A stretch of DNA of 64,000 bases from Streptomyces sp. 846.5 (GTDB taxonomy: Bacteria > Actinomycetota > Actinomycetes > Streptomycetales > Streptomycetaceae): contig NZ_SOBN01000002.1 in the NCBI RefSeq assembly GCF_004365705.1, positions 868,001 through 932,000 on the forward strand, written 5' to 3'. Shown here in pieces: positions 36,277 through 44,754 of the stretch. Made by a program: the position numbers and the translations under genes. The first letter of the stretch is position 1; every line of letters begins with the position of its first letter. The notes below the pieces were generated by a model. The model made no database searches. It was given only the letters and a program-made list of their open reading frames with translations, and had not been told where the DNA came from.

Positions 36277-37491
36277 ATGGCCGGCATCAACGTCTCCGCA
36301 ATTCGAGAAGGCATCGCGCCGCCGCCGACCCTCAAATGGCGGCGTGAGGACACCTGGAGGGCGGTAGGGCTCCTGGCCGTGATCGTGGCGCTCCATGTCG
36401 TCGGGTTCGGAATCCTCGCAGCGTTGGTGATGCCACGTCACTTCCATGTCGGGACACAGGTATTCGGTCTGGGCATGGGCATCACCACATACACTCTTGG
36501 GATGCGACACGCCTTCGACGCGGACCACATCGCGGCGATCGACAACACCACCCGCAAACTGATGTCGGATGGAAAACGACCCATCTCGGTGGGATTCTGG
36601 TTCGCGCTCGGCCACTCCACGATCGTGATCCTCCTGGCGGCAGGCATCGCCTCCGGAGTGAGCCTCGCGACCACGTTGACCGACGACGGCGGCGCGGCGC
36701 GCCATGATCTCGGCATTGTCTCCACCGTCGCGTCAGGCGGATTCCTCTACCTCATCGCGGCACTGAACCTCGCCGCACTGTTCGGAATATGGGGCGTGTT
36801 CCGGCAGATGCAGGCGGGCGTATTCGACGAGAACGAACTTGAGAAGCACCTGGACACTCGCGGATTCATGAACAGGATCCTCGGGCGACTGACCCGTTCC
36901 ATACGGCGTCCTGGCCAGATGTACTTCGTCGGGTTCCTGTTCGGCGTCGGCTTCGACACCGCCACCGAGGTCACCCTGATGGTGATGGCCGGATCCAGCG
37001 CCGCCGCGGGCCTGCCTTGGTATGCCGTCGTGTGTCTTCCGCTGCTTTTCGCCGCCGGCATGAGCCTGTTCGACACGCTCGACGGAACGTTCATGAACTT
37101 CGCCTACCAGTGGGCGTTCTCCAACCCGATCCGTAAGGTTTACTACAATCTCAGTATCACCGGTCTCTCTGTCGCGGTTGCCTTTCTCATCGGCAGCATC
37201 GAACTCATCGGCCTCGTACACGATCAGCTCGACCTGGCTGATCCGGTCACCAGTTGGATCTCCGGGATCAGCCTCAACAACGTGGGCTTCGTCATCGTCG
37301 CGTTGTTCGTCGCAGCATGGGCGATCGCCATCGGCTACTGGCGGTTCGCAAAGATCGACCAACGCCGGCCCCTGGGCGTCGCCAGCTCGAGCCACCCCGC
37401 CGAACGGGTCGGCTATGCCGCCGACTTCACGCTCGGACCGTGCTGCACCCGTGAATCAACCCGGACCGACATGTCTCGGCGCCCCGCCTGA
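36277..37491 (+). CDS. NiCoT-family cobalt/nickel permease (NhlF-like)
   Basis: A 404-residue transporter with about eight membrane helices and the NiCoT signatures: R-H78-A-F-D-A-D83-H84 in helix II, LGHSTIV, LFGVGFDTATEV and GMSLFDTLDG. These proteins import Co2+ or Ni2+; position beside a cobalt-type nitrile hydratase favours cobalt, as with NhlF of Rhodococcus. GGGAG lies nine bases before the ATG. A 204-bp gap separates it from the acyl-CoA synthetase, so it may have its own promoter. The last 35 residues are a charged cytoplasmic tail. Confidence 0.93.
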   Translation: MAGINVSAIREGIAPPPTLKWRREDTWRAVGLLAVIVALHVVGFGILAALVMPRHFHVGTQVFGLGMGITTYTLGMRHAFDADHIAAIDNTTRKLMSDGKRPISVGFWFALGHSTIVILLAAGIASGVSLATTLTDDGGAARHDLGIVSTVASGGFLYLIAALNLAALFGIWGVFRQMQAGVFDENELEKHLDTRGFMNRILGRLTRSIRRPGQMYFVGFLFGVGFDTATEVTLMVMAGSSAAAGLPWYAVVCLPLLFAAGMSLFDTLDGTFMNFAYQWAFSNPIRKVYYNLSITGLSVAVAFLIGSIELIGLVHDQLDLADPVTSWISGISLNNVGFVIVALFVAAWAIAIGYWRFAKIDQRRPLGVASSSHPAERVGYAADFTLGPCCTRESTRTDMSRRPA

Positions 37492-37616
37492 CTCCGTTCG
37501 TGGCGCGAGCATCGGCACCGCTGGTGACCGTCTCTCACCTCCCTTCTCTTCCGTGCCCACGAAACCCGCGTCCATGCTCTGAAGGCCTTTGAGAAGAGCT
37601 GAGCCGAGCAGCCCGT

Positions 37617-37649
37617 GAGCCCGCCCGGTCGCACCGATGAGGCGGGCTC
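37617..37649. terminator. Probable bidirectional terminator after the cobalt permease gene
   Basis: A 9-bp perfect stem (37617-37625 with 37641-37649), loop of 15, lying between the plus-strand permease and the minus-strand SDR fragment. Confidence 0.5.
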
Positions 37650-37664
37650 CTTCCTGCCCCCGGC

Positions 37665-37973
37665 TCAGCGGGCGGCCATCCGCAGCGCGCCGTGCATCCG
37701 GATGGTCTCGCCGTTGAGGTAGTCGTGCTCTACGATCATGGTGACCAGGCGGGCGTACTCGGCGGGCTGGGCGAGCCGGCGAGGGAACGTGACACCGGCG
37801 GCGAGGCCGGCCCGGATCTCGTCGTTGAAACCCGCCATCATGGGGGTGTCCACGATGCCGGGGGCAATGGTGACAACCCGGATCCCGTAGTGGGCGAGTT
37901 CGCGGGCGGCGGTGATGGTCATTCCCGCGACACCGGCCTTGGACGCGGAGTACATGCCTCGTTCGTCCGGCAA
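37665..37973 (-). pseudogene. 3' fragment of an SDR (hydroxyacyl-CoA dehydrogenase II type)
   Basis: About 103 residues corresponding to the C-terminal 40% of a short-chain dehydrogenase: the active-site YSASK (Y then K four residues on), then GMTITAARELAHYGIRVVTIAPGIVDTPMM and a MHGALRMAAR end, as in 3-hydroxy-2-methylbutyryl-CoA dehydrogenases. The NAD-binding half is missing; upstream sequence is unrelated. The gene was cut at its 5' side, so it marks a recombination boundary at about 37.98 kb. Confidence 0.75.
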
Positions 37974-38258
37974 TACCTCTGACCAGGCAGTATGCGAGCA
38001 GTAGTTCGGCCCCCGTAGCAGCGCTCGGCACTCGATTCAGAGCAACCGCGAAGGCATTTTGGCCCCCAATTGGCCCCGAGAGACTGCTGTGCATAGACAA
38101 CAGCCATGGCACCAGCACCTGATCGCTCGGCCACAGCCACGGGCACGAGCTACTTGCCCACGGCGTTGCTCTGCACCACACAGGGCGCACTCGCCGTCTT
38201 CTCCAGCCGGAATGCGTGAAGCGGGAAGACCCGCTTGCTCACTGGACCGCTCAGCGGT

Positions 38259-38556
38259 TCAGGCCGCGGCCAGCTTCCGGATGCGCGGATGGTTCCCGAG
38301 CGCCCACCGCACAGGCTTCGACAGGCTCATGCTGAAGTAGATGCGCCGCACCCCCTTCAGCGCGGCGGTCACGTCGGCGATGGTGAGCAGGTCACCGACG
38401 AAGGCCTCGGCCCCGGCCTGGCGGAGCGAGTGCGCGCGTTCGTCGTCCTGGCGCACGAAGGCGCGTACCGGGTGCCCCTGTTCGAGCAGTATGTCGACCA
38501 TCGTGCGGCTCACACCACCGAGCGCCGGTGATCAGGATGGGATTGTGCTCTGGCAT
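38259..38556 (-). pseudogene. Broken NmrA-type NAD(P)-binding protein gene (5' piece)
   Basis: An ATG at 38556 opens MPEHNPILITGA, the start of an NmrA-like Rossmann protein, then a single frameshift near 38515 leads into VSRTMVDILLEQGHPVRAFVRQ...VGDLLTIADVTAAL and RIYFSMSLS. After that the sequence no longer resembles the family and stops at 38259. About two thirds of the gene is lost. Confidence 0.65.
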
Positions 38557-38619
38557 GAAGGTGTCCTCTGTCTGGTGGGTTTGAGCAGCTGTTCGGCAAG
38601 CCCGGGCAGCGCCTGGGTG

Positions 38620-39435
38620 TCAGCCGGCCAGCTGGTTCATCTTGCGGATCTGCTTGTCGAAGACCCCGGCGGGAGCGAGGCGGCGCAGCACGCGGGCGCG
38701 TCCCGCCAAGGGGCCGGCTGTGTAGCGCGGCTTCGGCTTCGCGTCGGTCGCCGCCGCGACGATCGCCTGGGAGACGACGGCGGGGGCGTCGCCATTGCCA
38801 ACCGCCTGCGCCATCACGCGGTCGACGGTCTGCCGCTGCTTCGCGTAGGCGTGCAGGGGGGTGTCGGGCTTCGCGCTGTTGGCCTCGAATCCGGTCCTGG
38901 TGTAGGCGGGTTCGACGATGAGCGCCCGGACGCCGTGGTCACGGACTTCGTGGTCCAGGGACTCGGTGTAGCCCTCGATCGCGTGCTTGGAGGCGGCGTA
39001 GGCGGCCATGTAGGGCTGGGGCAGGAAGCCGAGCACGGACGAGATGTTGATGATGCGCCCGCGTCGCTGCGCACGCATGTGCGGCAGCACCTCGTTCACC
39101 ATGCGCATGACGCCGAAGACGTTGGTGTCGAAGACAGCCTGGGCCTGCGCGAGGGAGGTTTCTTCGGCCGCCCCCATCGAGCCGACGCCGGCGTTGTTGA
39201 CCAGGACGTCGATCCGCCCGAACCGCTCGCTCACTTCCTGGACCGCGGCGGCGACCGAGGCGTCACTGGTGACGTCGAGTCCGAGGAACGTCACGCCGTC
39301 GAGCGCCGTGACGTGTGAAGTGTCACGGCTTGTGCCGACTACCTTGAATCCGGCTGCGACCAGGGCGATCGCGGTTTCCTTCCCGATGCCGGATGACGCA
39401 CCCGTCACGAGGGCCACCGGCCGATCTGTCGTCAT
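38620..39435 (-). CDS. Short-chain dehydrogenase/reductase
   Basis: A 271-residue classical SDR: TGASSGIG cofactor loop, D-V after the second beta strand, NNAG, catalytic S in INISSVLG, Y-x-x-x-K in YAASK, followed by a substrate lid. It is probably NADP(H)-dependent; the substrate is unknown. ATG 39435 is chosen because GGGAG ends six bases before it (39438 and GTG 39450 are alternatives). It is divergent from tetR at 39528. Its promoter carries one AAACCGAYCGGTTT operator in the spacer and another over the probable transcription start. Confidence 0.9.
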   Translation of the reverse strand: MTTDRPVALVTGASSGIGKETAIALVAAGFKVVGTSRDTSHVTALDGVTFLGLDVTSDASVAAAVQEVSERFGRIDVLVNNAGVGSMGAAEETSLAQAQAVFDTNVFGVMRMVNEVLPHMRAQRRGRIINISSVLGFLPQPYMAAYAASKHAIEGYTESLDHEVRDHGVRALIVEPAYTRTGFEANSAKPDTPLHAYAKQRQTVDRVMAQAVGNGDAPAVVSQAIVAAATDAKPKPRYTAGPLAGRARVLRRLAPAGVFDKQIRKMNQLAG

Positions 39436-39457
39436 CATGGACTCCCGCACTCATTCG

Positions 39458-39505
39458 AGACCGATCGGTTTCCGCTATAGTAAACCGACCGGTTTCCATC
39501 TGCAA
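39458..39505 (-). promoter_or_regulatory. Promoter of the SDR gene with paired TetR-type operators (pair 1)
   Basis: Reading leftward: TTGCAG (39500-39505), 17-bp spacer, TACTAT (39477-39482). Palindromes AAACCGACCGGTTT (centre 39488.5, inside the spacer) and ACCGATCGGTTT (centre 39464.5) are 24 bp apart. The region also lies upstream of the divergent tetR. Confidence 0.65.
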
Positions 39506-39527
39506 GTCCGAGCAGGGAGAATGACTT

Positions 39528-40052
39528 ATGGGCAGGATCAGTGCACAGGAGAGGCGTGAGGGCGTCATTCGCGCGGCGGTCGCCGAGTTCGCGCGCACGG
39601 GCTACCACGGCACCCCCACCGCGGCGATCGCCAAGCGCGTCGGAGTGACGCAGCCGTATCTCTTCCGGCTCTTTCCGGACAAGGAGGCGATTTTCGTCGC
39701 CGCATTGCTGCGGAGCATGGAGGACACCCGCCTGGCCTTCGAGAGGGCCGCCGACGGGCTGGAGGGCGGCGAGCAGACCCTCCAGGCCATGACGACCGCT
39801 TACGCGCAGCTGATCTCGACGCGCCCCGAAACGCTCCTGATGCAGATGCAGGGATACGCCACCGTGGCGGCGGCCGAGGCGCAGGGCAACGGCCTGATCG
39901 GTGAGGTCGTCCGGGCCGGCTGGATGAGGATCTGGGAAACCGTGCACCTGTCGCTGGGCGCCGATGCCGACAGGACCGCAGGCTTCTTCGCCTGCGGCAT
40001 GCTCGGCAACACGCTTACGGCCATTGGACTTCCCGTGAGTGCCGGGAAGTAG
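39528..40052 (+). CDS. TetR-family regulator, divergent from SDR
   Basis: A 174-residue repressor-type protein with HTH at residues 8-54 (AVAEFARTGYHGTPTAAIAKRVGVTQPYLFRLFPDKEAIF) and an all-helical ligand domain ending in FFACGMLGNTLTAIGL. Divergence from the SDR gene over 92 bp that contains the two palindromes makes it the best candidate for the protein that binds them. GGGAGA lies upstream of the ATG at 39528. It is of a different subgroup from the two TetR proteins at 40.1 and 43.5 kb. Confidence 0.9.
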   Translation: MGRISAQERREGVIRAAVAEFARTGYHGTPTAAIAKRVGVTQPYLFRLFPDKEAIFVAALLRSMEDTRLAFERAADGLEGGEQTLQAMTTAYAQLISTRPETLLMQMQGYATVAAAEAQGNGLIGEVVRAGWMRIWETVHLSLGADADRTAGFFACGMLGNTLTAIGLPVSAGK

Positions 40053-40076
40053 GGAACTCCCTGAACGAGCGAGACG

Positions 40077-40646
40077 TCAGTGCACGCCTGCCGCGTCCAG
40101 CAGGGTGGTCACCGTGGGTGCGATGAGCCCGGTCAGCTTGTCGGCTCCGATGCCAGCGCGGGCGCTTGCGCCGTCGAAGACCAGGCTGAGCTGCCGGGCC
40201 AGCAGGCCCGGATCGACCGCCCCTCCCCGCTCGGCCTCGGCGCGGAAGAAGGCGGTCAGGTTCGCCTTGACCTGATGGGCGACTTGGCTCGCGGGGTGAC
40301 CCTGGTCCTTGAGTTCGATCTGCACGGCCAAATACCGGCAGCCCTGGAAGTCGGGTGCCCCTGCCTGTGATTCGACCTGTTCGAAGACGTGTCGGATCCG
40401 CTCGCGGGGTGAGCGGCCGTCGTCCGCCGCGGGCAGGAGGGTCGCCACGTAGGCGGAGGCGCGCTCCTTGAGGCTCGTTGCCAGGAGTTCGTCCTTGCTC
40501 CTGAACAGCTGGTACATGGAGCGCTTCGACACTCCCGCCGCCTTGCACAGGGCCTCGACGCCGATGTTGACGCCGTCTCGGTAGGTGAGGGTGGCCGCCG
40601 CCTCCAGCAGTCGCTCCCTGGGGCTGAGTTTCACTTCGGTGGTCAT
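40077..40646 (-). CDS. TetR-family regulator (paralogue A)
   Basis: A 189-residue TetR protein with HTH at residues 10-55 (RLLEAAATLTYRDGVNIGVEALCKAAGVSKRSMYQLF) and a C-terminal domain with ERIRHVFEQVESQAGAPDFQGCRY. By eye it is over 80% identical to the protein at 43486-44052, differing by one residue in length, so the two arose by recent duplication. The ATG at 40646 is supported by alignment with that copy; longer reading frames upstream run through the operator. One 18-bp palindrome sits 31 bp before the start, suggesting autoregulation. Confidence 0.9.
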   Translation of the reverse strand: MTTEVKLSPRERLLEAAATLTYRDGVNIGVEALCKAAGVSKRSMYQLFRSKDELLATSLKERASAYVATLLPAADDGRSPRERIRHVFEQVESQAGAPDFQGCRYLAVQIELKDQGHPASQVAHQVKANLTAFFRAEAERGGAVDPGLLARQLSLVFDGASARAGIGADKLTGLIAPTVTTLLDAAGVH

Positions 40647-40676
40647 ATCGCGAGGATAACCCGAAGTGGAGAAAAA

Positions 40677-40694
40677 GAAAACCGATCGGTTTTC
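40677..40694. promoter_or_regulatory. Single TetR-type operator before tetR paralogue A
   Basis: Perfect 18-bp palindrome GAAAACCGATCGGTTTTC. Same core as the paired sites elsewhere. No TTGC-type -35 element adjoins this copy. Confidence 0.7.
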
Positions 40695-40836
40695 GTTGGG
40701 TTCCGGACAAGGGCTCGGCGGCGGCCTGGGGGAAGGGCCGCCGCCGAGCCATGATGGCGTGCGCGCCTGTCGTCCCCGGCAGGGCGACACACACCGGGGC
40801 CACTCCGAGTGATGGCCCGTCCTGGGTGACCTGCCG

Positions 40837-42135
40837 TTACGCCGGGACGGCGGTCTTGTCGGGCTTATCCTCGACCGGGATGCGGTGCAGTCCCTTGCGG
40901 TCGTACCAGCCCGTCACCCCGAAGCCGAACAGCGTGGCCGCCGCGAGGCCGACGGCCATCATCACCCAGCCTCGGGTCAGCCCGGCGTCGCCCTGGGCGT
41001 CGTAGTAGAGGATCGAGCGGATGCCGCCGGTGAGCTGCCGCAGGGGTTCGAACTCGGCGAGGAAGCGGTAGAAGCCGGGCAGGGCCTCGATGGGGGTGGT
41101 GGCGCCGGCCGTGGGTACCGCCATCCCGATGAAGACCAGCGTGACGACCAGCATGCCGGGCGTGCCGAAGACCGCCAGGAGGGTGAGTGCGCCGATGCCG
41201 GTGACGGCGATGGCGCACACCGAGTACAGCCACAGCAGCGGCAGGTGGGCGGCGTCCATGCCCATGATGCCGACCGCGCCGGCCATGACCAGGGTGCCCA
41301 TCAGCAGGGACAGGCCCGCCATGAGGGTGCTGCTGATGGCGAGGGTCTGCACCCGGCTCGCCCGGATCAGCGGGCGGTGCAGGCGCAGCGGGCCCATGTC
41401 GTTGTGGGTGTACCCGAGGGCGTGGTCGACCTGGCCGCTGATGACGTTGGCGGAGAGCATGCCGCAGACCACCAGGGTGAGTGCGTAGTAGAACGCCGTC
41501 AGGCCCAAGCCGCTGTGCGAGCCGAGGGGATGGCCGTCCTCGACCGTGACGGCGGCCGGGTCGGCGAGCAGGACGCGTGCCGCGGCGGGCAGCTTCGCCT
41601 GCCGGGCGCCCGTCTGGGCGGTCAGCTCCTTGCCCACCTGGATCGAGGCATTCTCAGCCGCCTGGGTCGTCGCCGTCCGGGCCAGACCGGAGCCGATGCT
41701 TCCCGCCGACTGGTTGGTCAGCACCGCCAGCGTCGGGCGAACCGGGGTCCCGATGGCCGCGGTGCCGGTCAGCGCGGTGACGGAGGCAGTGAAGTCGGCG
41801 GGCACGACGAGCGCACCGAACAGCTTGCCCTTGCCGAGCTCCTCCTTCATCTCCTTCTCGTCCATCACCTTCCAGTCGATCCTGTCCCCGCTCACGGTGG
41901 ACTTCCTGATCGACTCGGTGATCCCTGACCCGAGGTTGACCTGCTTTCCGCCGACGGCTGCTCCCTTGTCGGCGTTGACCAGGCCGACGGGCAGCTTGGT
42001 CATGTGATCGACGGGATCGATGTTGGCGCCGACGTAGAACACGGTGAACAGCAGCGCGAGTACGCCCGTGATGACGCCATTGGCGATCCACAGAGGCTTG
42101 GCACGCAGGACTCGGAAGGGGGGAATGCCACTCAT
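40837..42135 (-). CDS. DUF3533/YhgE-like multi-pass membrane protein
   Basis: A 432-residue protein with one N-terminal membrane helix (VITGVLALLFTVFYVGANIDP), a soluble extracellular domain starting LPVGLVNADKGAAVGGKQVN, and five or six C-terminal helices, the layout of DUF3533 and ABC-2-like YhgE/Pip proteins. Function is unknown; related proteins have been linked to export of toxic compounds or envelope processes. Its ATG overlaps the stop of the Fe-S protein gene (ATGA). A degraded second copy of its C-terminal region lies at 44.1-44.4 kb. Confidence 0.85.
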   Translation of the reverse strand: MSGIPPFRVLRAKPLWIANGVITGVLALLFTVFYVGANIDPVDHMTKLPVGLVNADKGAAVGGKQVNLGSGITESIRKSTVSGDRIDWKVMDEKEMKEELGKGKLFGALVVPADFTASVTALTGTAAIGTPVRPTLAVLTNQSAGSIGSGLARTATTQAAENASIQVGKELTAQTGARQAKLPAAARVLLADPAAVTVEDGHPLGSHSGLGLTAFYYALTLVVCGMLSANVISGQVDHALGYTHNDMGPLRLHRPLIRASRVQTLAISSTLMAGLSLLMGTLVMAGAVGIMGMDAAHLPLLWLYSVCAIAVTGIGALTLLAVFGTPGMLVVTLVFIGMAVPTAGATTPIEALPGFYRFLAEFEPLRQLTGGIRSILYYDAQGDAGLTRGWVMMAVGLAAATLFGFGVTGWYDRKGLHRIPVEDKPDKTAVPA

Positions 42136-43259
42136 GACGTATGAGTCTCTCGGTCGGGGGACGCGGAACGTTTCGCCGGAGGATGCCAGCCGCCGGTGAC
42201 TTCCTTGACGGGCTTGTGGGGGAAACGGCGCTTTGCGTACTCCTGCGCGTGGGAGCCCGGCAGGACGTACAGGGTTTCCTTCTTGTCCTGGAGCGGTCGC
42301 AGCACGGTGTCCATGAACGACTTGCGGTCATCCAGGTACGGGCCCAGGACGTCCTCGCCGGCGGGGCAGACGGCAAGGCAGTAGCCGGACTTGTAGCCGG
42401 GGGGCGAGCTCAGGCTCTGCCACATGGAGGCGCTCTCGGAATCAGTGACCCGCGAGCGATAGTCGGCAGCGTCCTCGCTGTCGGCCACGGTCTGCGCCCA
42501 GTCGGTGAACCCGCTCATGAACTCGCGGTAGTTGTGCGTGGTGCAGGCCAGCGCGTCGAAGGCGCCGTCCTTGGCGATGGCGCCGACCGGGCAGGCGGCG
42601 ACGCACAGCTTGCAGTCGATGCACGGGCTGTAGTCCAGCGGCTGTCCGTACGCGCTGACCTCCGCGTCCACCAGGACGGTCACGAGCAGGATGAAGCTGC
42701 CGAACTTCGGGTGGATGACGTTGCGGTGCAGGCCCATCACGCCGAGTCCGGCGGCCACGGCGACCGTCTTGTGCGCCACCACCCAGATCCGCTCCCTGGG
42801 GAAGCGGTCCATCTCCTGCGGGAACCCGACCGACGGGTTGAGTGCGCGGTATCCGGCGTCCTGCAGTGCCCGGGTGACGCTGCGGGCGGCGTGGTTGGCC
42901 TGGTCGTCGGTCTGGTGGAACTCCTGGTTGGCCACGCTGCGGGCTGGGGAGCGGCAGTTGTCCCGGTTCATCCGGACCGCCATCACAATCAGGGTGCGGG
43001 TGCCGGGCAGCGCGGACCGCACGTGCTCGCGCTCACCGGCCAGGTCGGGGTGGTCCAGGCTGACCGCGGCGGCGTCGTCCGCGCCGGCCGCCAGGCACAG
43101 CTCACGCAGCCAGGCCGCGTCGATCACCGCCGGCGGGCTCACCGCGTCACCGGCCCTACGCCGGGCGAGCACAGCCTGCACCGACGGGTGAGCGGCCAGC
43201 TTCGCCGGCAGCCTCGGTTCCGCCGACTGCCCCTCGGTGTCGTGCGCGGGGGTCGTCAT
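42132..43259 (-). CDS. Dicluster 4Fe-4S protein (QueG/reductive-dehalogenase-like ferredoxin)
   Basis: A 375-residue soluble iron-sulfur protein. One full cluster motif C213xxC216xxC219xxxC223-P is present, with further cysteines in ACTTHNY and CLAVCPAGED for a second cluster. The N-terminal half (AVRMNRDN; GLGVMGLHRNVIHPKFG) resembles epoxyqueuosine reductase and the B12-type reductase fold, though no tRNA or queuosine context is seen. AGGAG is six bases before the ATG at 43259. It is the first gene of an operon with the DUF3533 protein and is preceded by a paired-operator promoter. Confidence 0.8.
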   Translation of the reverse strand: MTTPAHDTEGQSAEPRLPAKLAAHPSVQAVLARRRAGDAVSPPAVIDAAWLRELCLAAGADDAAAVSLDHPDLAGEREHVRSALPGTRTLIVMAVRMNRDNCRSPARSVANQEFHQTDDQANHAARSVTRALQDAGYRALNPSVGFPQEMDRFPRERIWVVAHKTVAVAAGLGVMGLHRNVIHPKFGSFILLVTVLVDAEVSAYGQPLDYSPCIDCKLCVAACPVGAIAKDGAFDALACTTHNYREFMSGFTDWAQTVADSEDAADYRSRVTDSESASMWQSLSSPPGYKSGYCLAVCPAGEDVLGPYLDDRKSFMDTVLRPLQDKKETLYVLPGSHAQEYAKRRFPHKPVKEVTGGWHPPAKRSASPDRETHTS

Positions 43260-43304
43260 CCGGCACTCCTCGTGAGTCTCGTCGTGAGACCCGCCCCACG
43301 GCGG

Positions 43305-43352
43305 GAAACCGATCAGTTTCAACACCGTAGACTGATCGGTTTCCGATCGCAA
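43305..43352 (-). promoter_or_regulatory. Promoter of the Fe-S/DUF3533 operon with paired operators (pair 2)
   Basis: Reading leftward: TTGCGA (43347-43352), 17-bp spacer, TACGGT (43324-43329). Operator-like AGACTGATCGGTTT (centre 43335.5) fills the spacer and AAACCGATCAGTTT (centre 43312.5) lies downstream, 23 bp apart. Confidence 0.65.
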
Positions 43353-43485
43353 GTCCGAGGGGTACCCCACTTGCCTCTCGGCGGGAGCCAGTTGGGCGAG
43401 GTTCCGTAGGATCGCGCACCGGCCGGGTGTCGCCGTCACCTCGGCGGGTGTATCGGCCCCAGGGAGTGCTCGCACGCGCGATACG

Positions 43486-44052
43486 TCAGCGCATTTCCGC
43501 CGCATCGAGCAGGGTGGTCACCGTGGGAGCGATAAGCCCTGCCGGCGTGTCGGCCTTGATTCCCGCGCGAGCACTGGCGCCGTCGAAGACCAGGATCAGC
43601 TGCCGGGCCAGCAGGTCCGGGGCGCTCACCCCTCCCCGCTCGGCCTCGGCGCGAAAGAAGGCTGTCAGATCCTCCTTGACCCGGTGGGCCACTTGGCTCG
43701 CAGGGTGGCTCTGATCCTTGAGCTCGATCTGCACCGCGAGATACCGGCAACCCTGGAAGTCGGGTGCACCCGCCTGTGATTCGAGCTGCTCGAAGACGTG
43801 CAGGATCCGCTCGCGGGGTGAACGGCCGTCGGCCGCGGGCAGGAGCGTCGCCACATAGTCGGCGGCGCGTTCCTCCAGGCCCGCCGCCAGCAGCTCACCC
43901 TTGCTCTCGAACAGCTGATACATGGAGCGCTTCGACACCCCCGCCGCCCTGCACAGCGCATCGACGCCGATGCCGACACCGTCTCGGTAGGTGAGCGTGG
44001 CCGCCGCCTCCAGCAGCCGCGCTCGGGAGCTTGACTTCGCCTCAGTGGTCAT
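43486..44052 (-). CDS. TetR-family regulator (paralogue B)
   Basis: A 188-residue near-copy of the TetR protein at 40077-40646, with HTH core GVGIGVDALCRAAGVSKRSMYQLFESK. Differences are scattered and conservative, so both copies may still be functional. The start ATG at 44052 begins MTTEAK, matching MTTEVK in the other copy. A single palindrome AAACCGATCGGTTT lies 33-46 bp upstream. As in copy A, a DUF3533 gene (here only a remnant) lies immediately upstream on the same strand. Confidence 0.9.
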   Translation of the reverse strand: MTTEAKSSSRARLLEAAATLTYRDGVGIGVDALCRAAGVSKRSMYQLFESKGELLAAGLEERAADYVATLLPAADGRSPRERILHVFEQLESQAGAPDFQGCRYLAVQIELKDQSHPASQVAHRVKEDLTAFFRAEAERGGVSAPDLLARQLILVFDGASARAGIKADTPAGLIAPTVTTLLDAAEMR

Positions 44053-44083
44053 ATTGCGAGGTTAACTCGATTCCAGCCCATCG

Positions 44084-44098
44084 GAAACCGATCGGTTT
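44084..44098. promoter_or_regulatory. Single TetR-type operator before tetR paralogue B
   Basis: GAAACCGATCGGTTT, centre 44091.5; same core as the 13 other sites. Confidence 0.7.
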
Positions 44099-44118
44099 AT
44101 GAAGTCTGCCGAGGTGAT

Positions 44119-44435
44119 CTACGGCGTCAGGACGCGGTGCCGTCCCTGGGGGTCGCACCAGCGCGTCACCCCAAGCCGAGGAGCGCGGCCGCAATGAGGC
44201 CGACAGGCATCATCTCCAGACCGGGCCAGGCGCGCGTCACCTCGGGCGCCGCAGTAGAGACCGAGCGGATACCGCCGGTGGTGTGTCACTGCGGTTCGAA
44301 CTCCGCGAGGAAGCGGCAAAAGCCGGGAGGCTTCTCGATGGGGGTGGCGACCGGACGTCGGCACCCCCATCGCGGTCTCCAGGATCGCTGCGCTCACCCT
44401 CCTTGCCGTGTTCGGCACGCCCGGCATCGCTCACC
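44119..44435 (-). pseudogene. Scrambled remnant of a DUF3533 gene C-terminus
   Basis: On the minus strand 44345 to 44119 reads IEKPPGFCRFLAEFEPQ, stop, TGGIRSVS...MPVGLIAAALLGLG, stop: the C-terminal region of the intact DUF3533 protein with internal stops. The piece that should precede it, ALTLLAVFGTPGI, is found beside it but on the plus strand (about 44391-44429), so a short internal inversion has taken place. Confidence 0.75.
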
Positions 44436-44491
44436 TACCGCTGCCGTGACCGCACTCGGCAGCACCCCCCATGGCCGGCGGGCGATGACTC

Positions 44492-44720
44492 TGGCGTAGG
44501 GCGCCGGGTTCTTGGTGGTCGGTGCTGTCCTTTCGGCGCTTCCGATGTCGAATGCGCCTTTGGCGCCGTCGGAGGGCGAGCCTGTGATCGCCCACTGCGC
44601 TCAGCCCAGTGGACCCGGCTTGCGCGACGAGAGGTGGTCGGTCGCGGCCGATGAGGCAACGGTGGTCAGTAGCGCCGCGCTGATCGAGCCCCCCACGGTT
44701 CGGTATCAAGGAGACCGACA
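44492..44720 (+). pseudogene. Scrambled remnant of an MFS transporter C-terminus
   Basis: Plus strand 44492-44600 matches the last 35 codons of the intact MFS gene at 52.3 kb (GAGFLVVGAVLSALPMSNAPLAPSEGEPVIAH), with one in-frame TAG. The next piece (about 44630-44690) matches the preceding exit helix of the same gene (SISTALLTTVASSAAT) but on the minus strand. This again shows a local inversion. Confidence 0.75.
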
Positions 44721-44754
44721 CGGAACTTGTCAAGTCAAATGAGACGATTTGATG

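Noticed and set aside
37986..38258. Possible LysE-like transporter or integrase attachment remnant around GGGGCCAATTGG
   Set aside because: The short similarity (GGQNAFAVAL) is too weak, there is no tRNA or integrase gene nearby, and no frame is sustained.
40632..40668. Inverted repeat CACTTCGG/CCGAAGTG around the start of tetR paralogue A as an extra operator
   Set aside because: It is absent from paralogue B and one arm is coding; likely chance.
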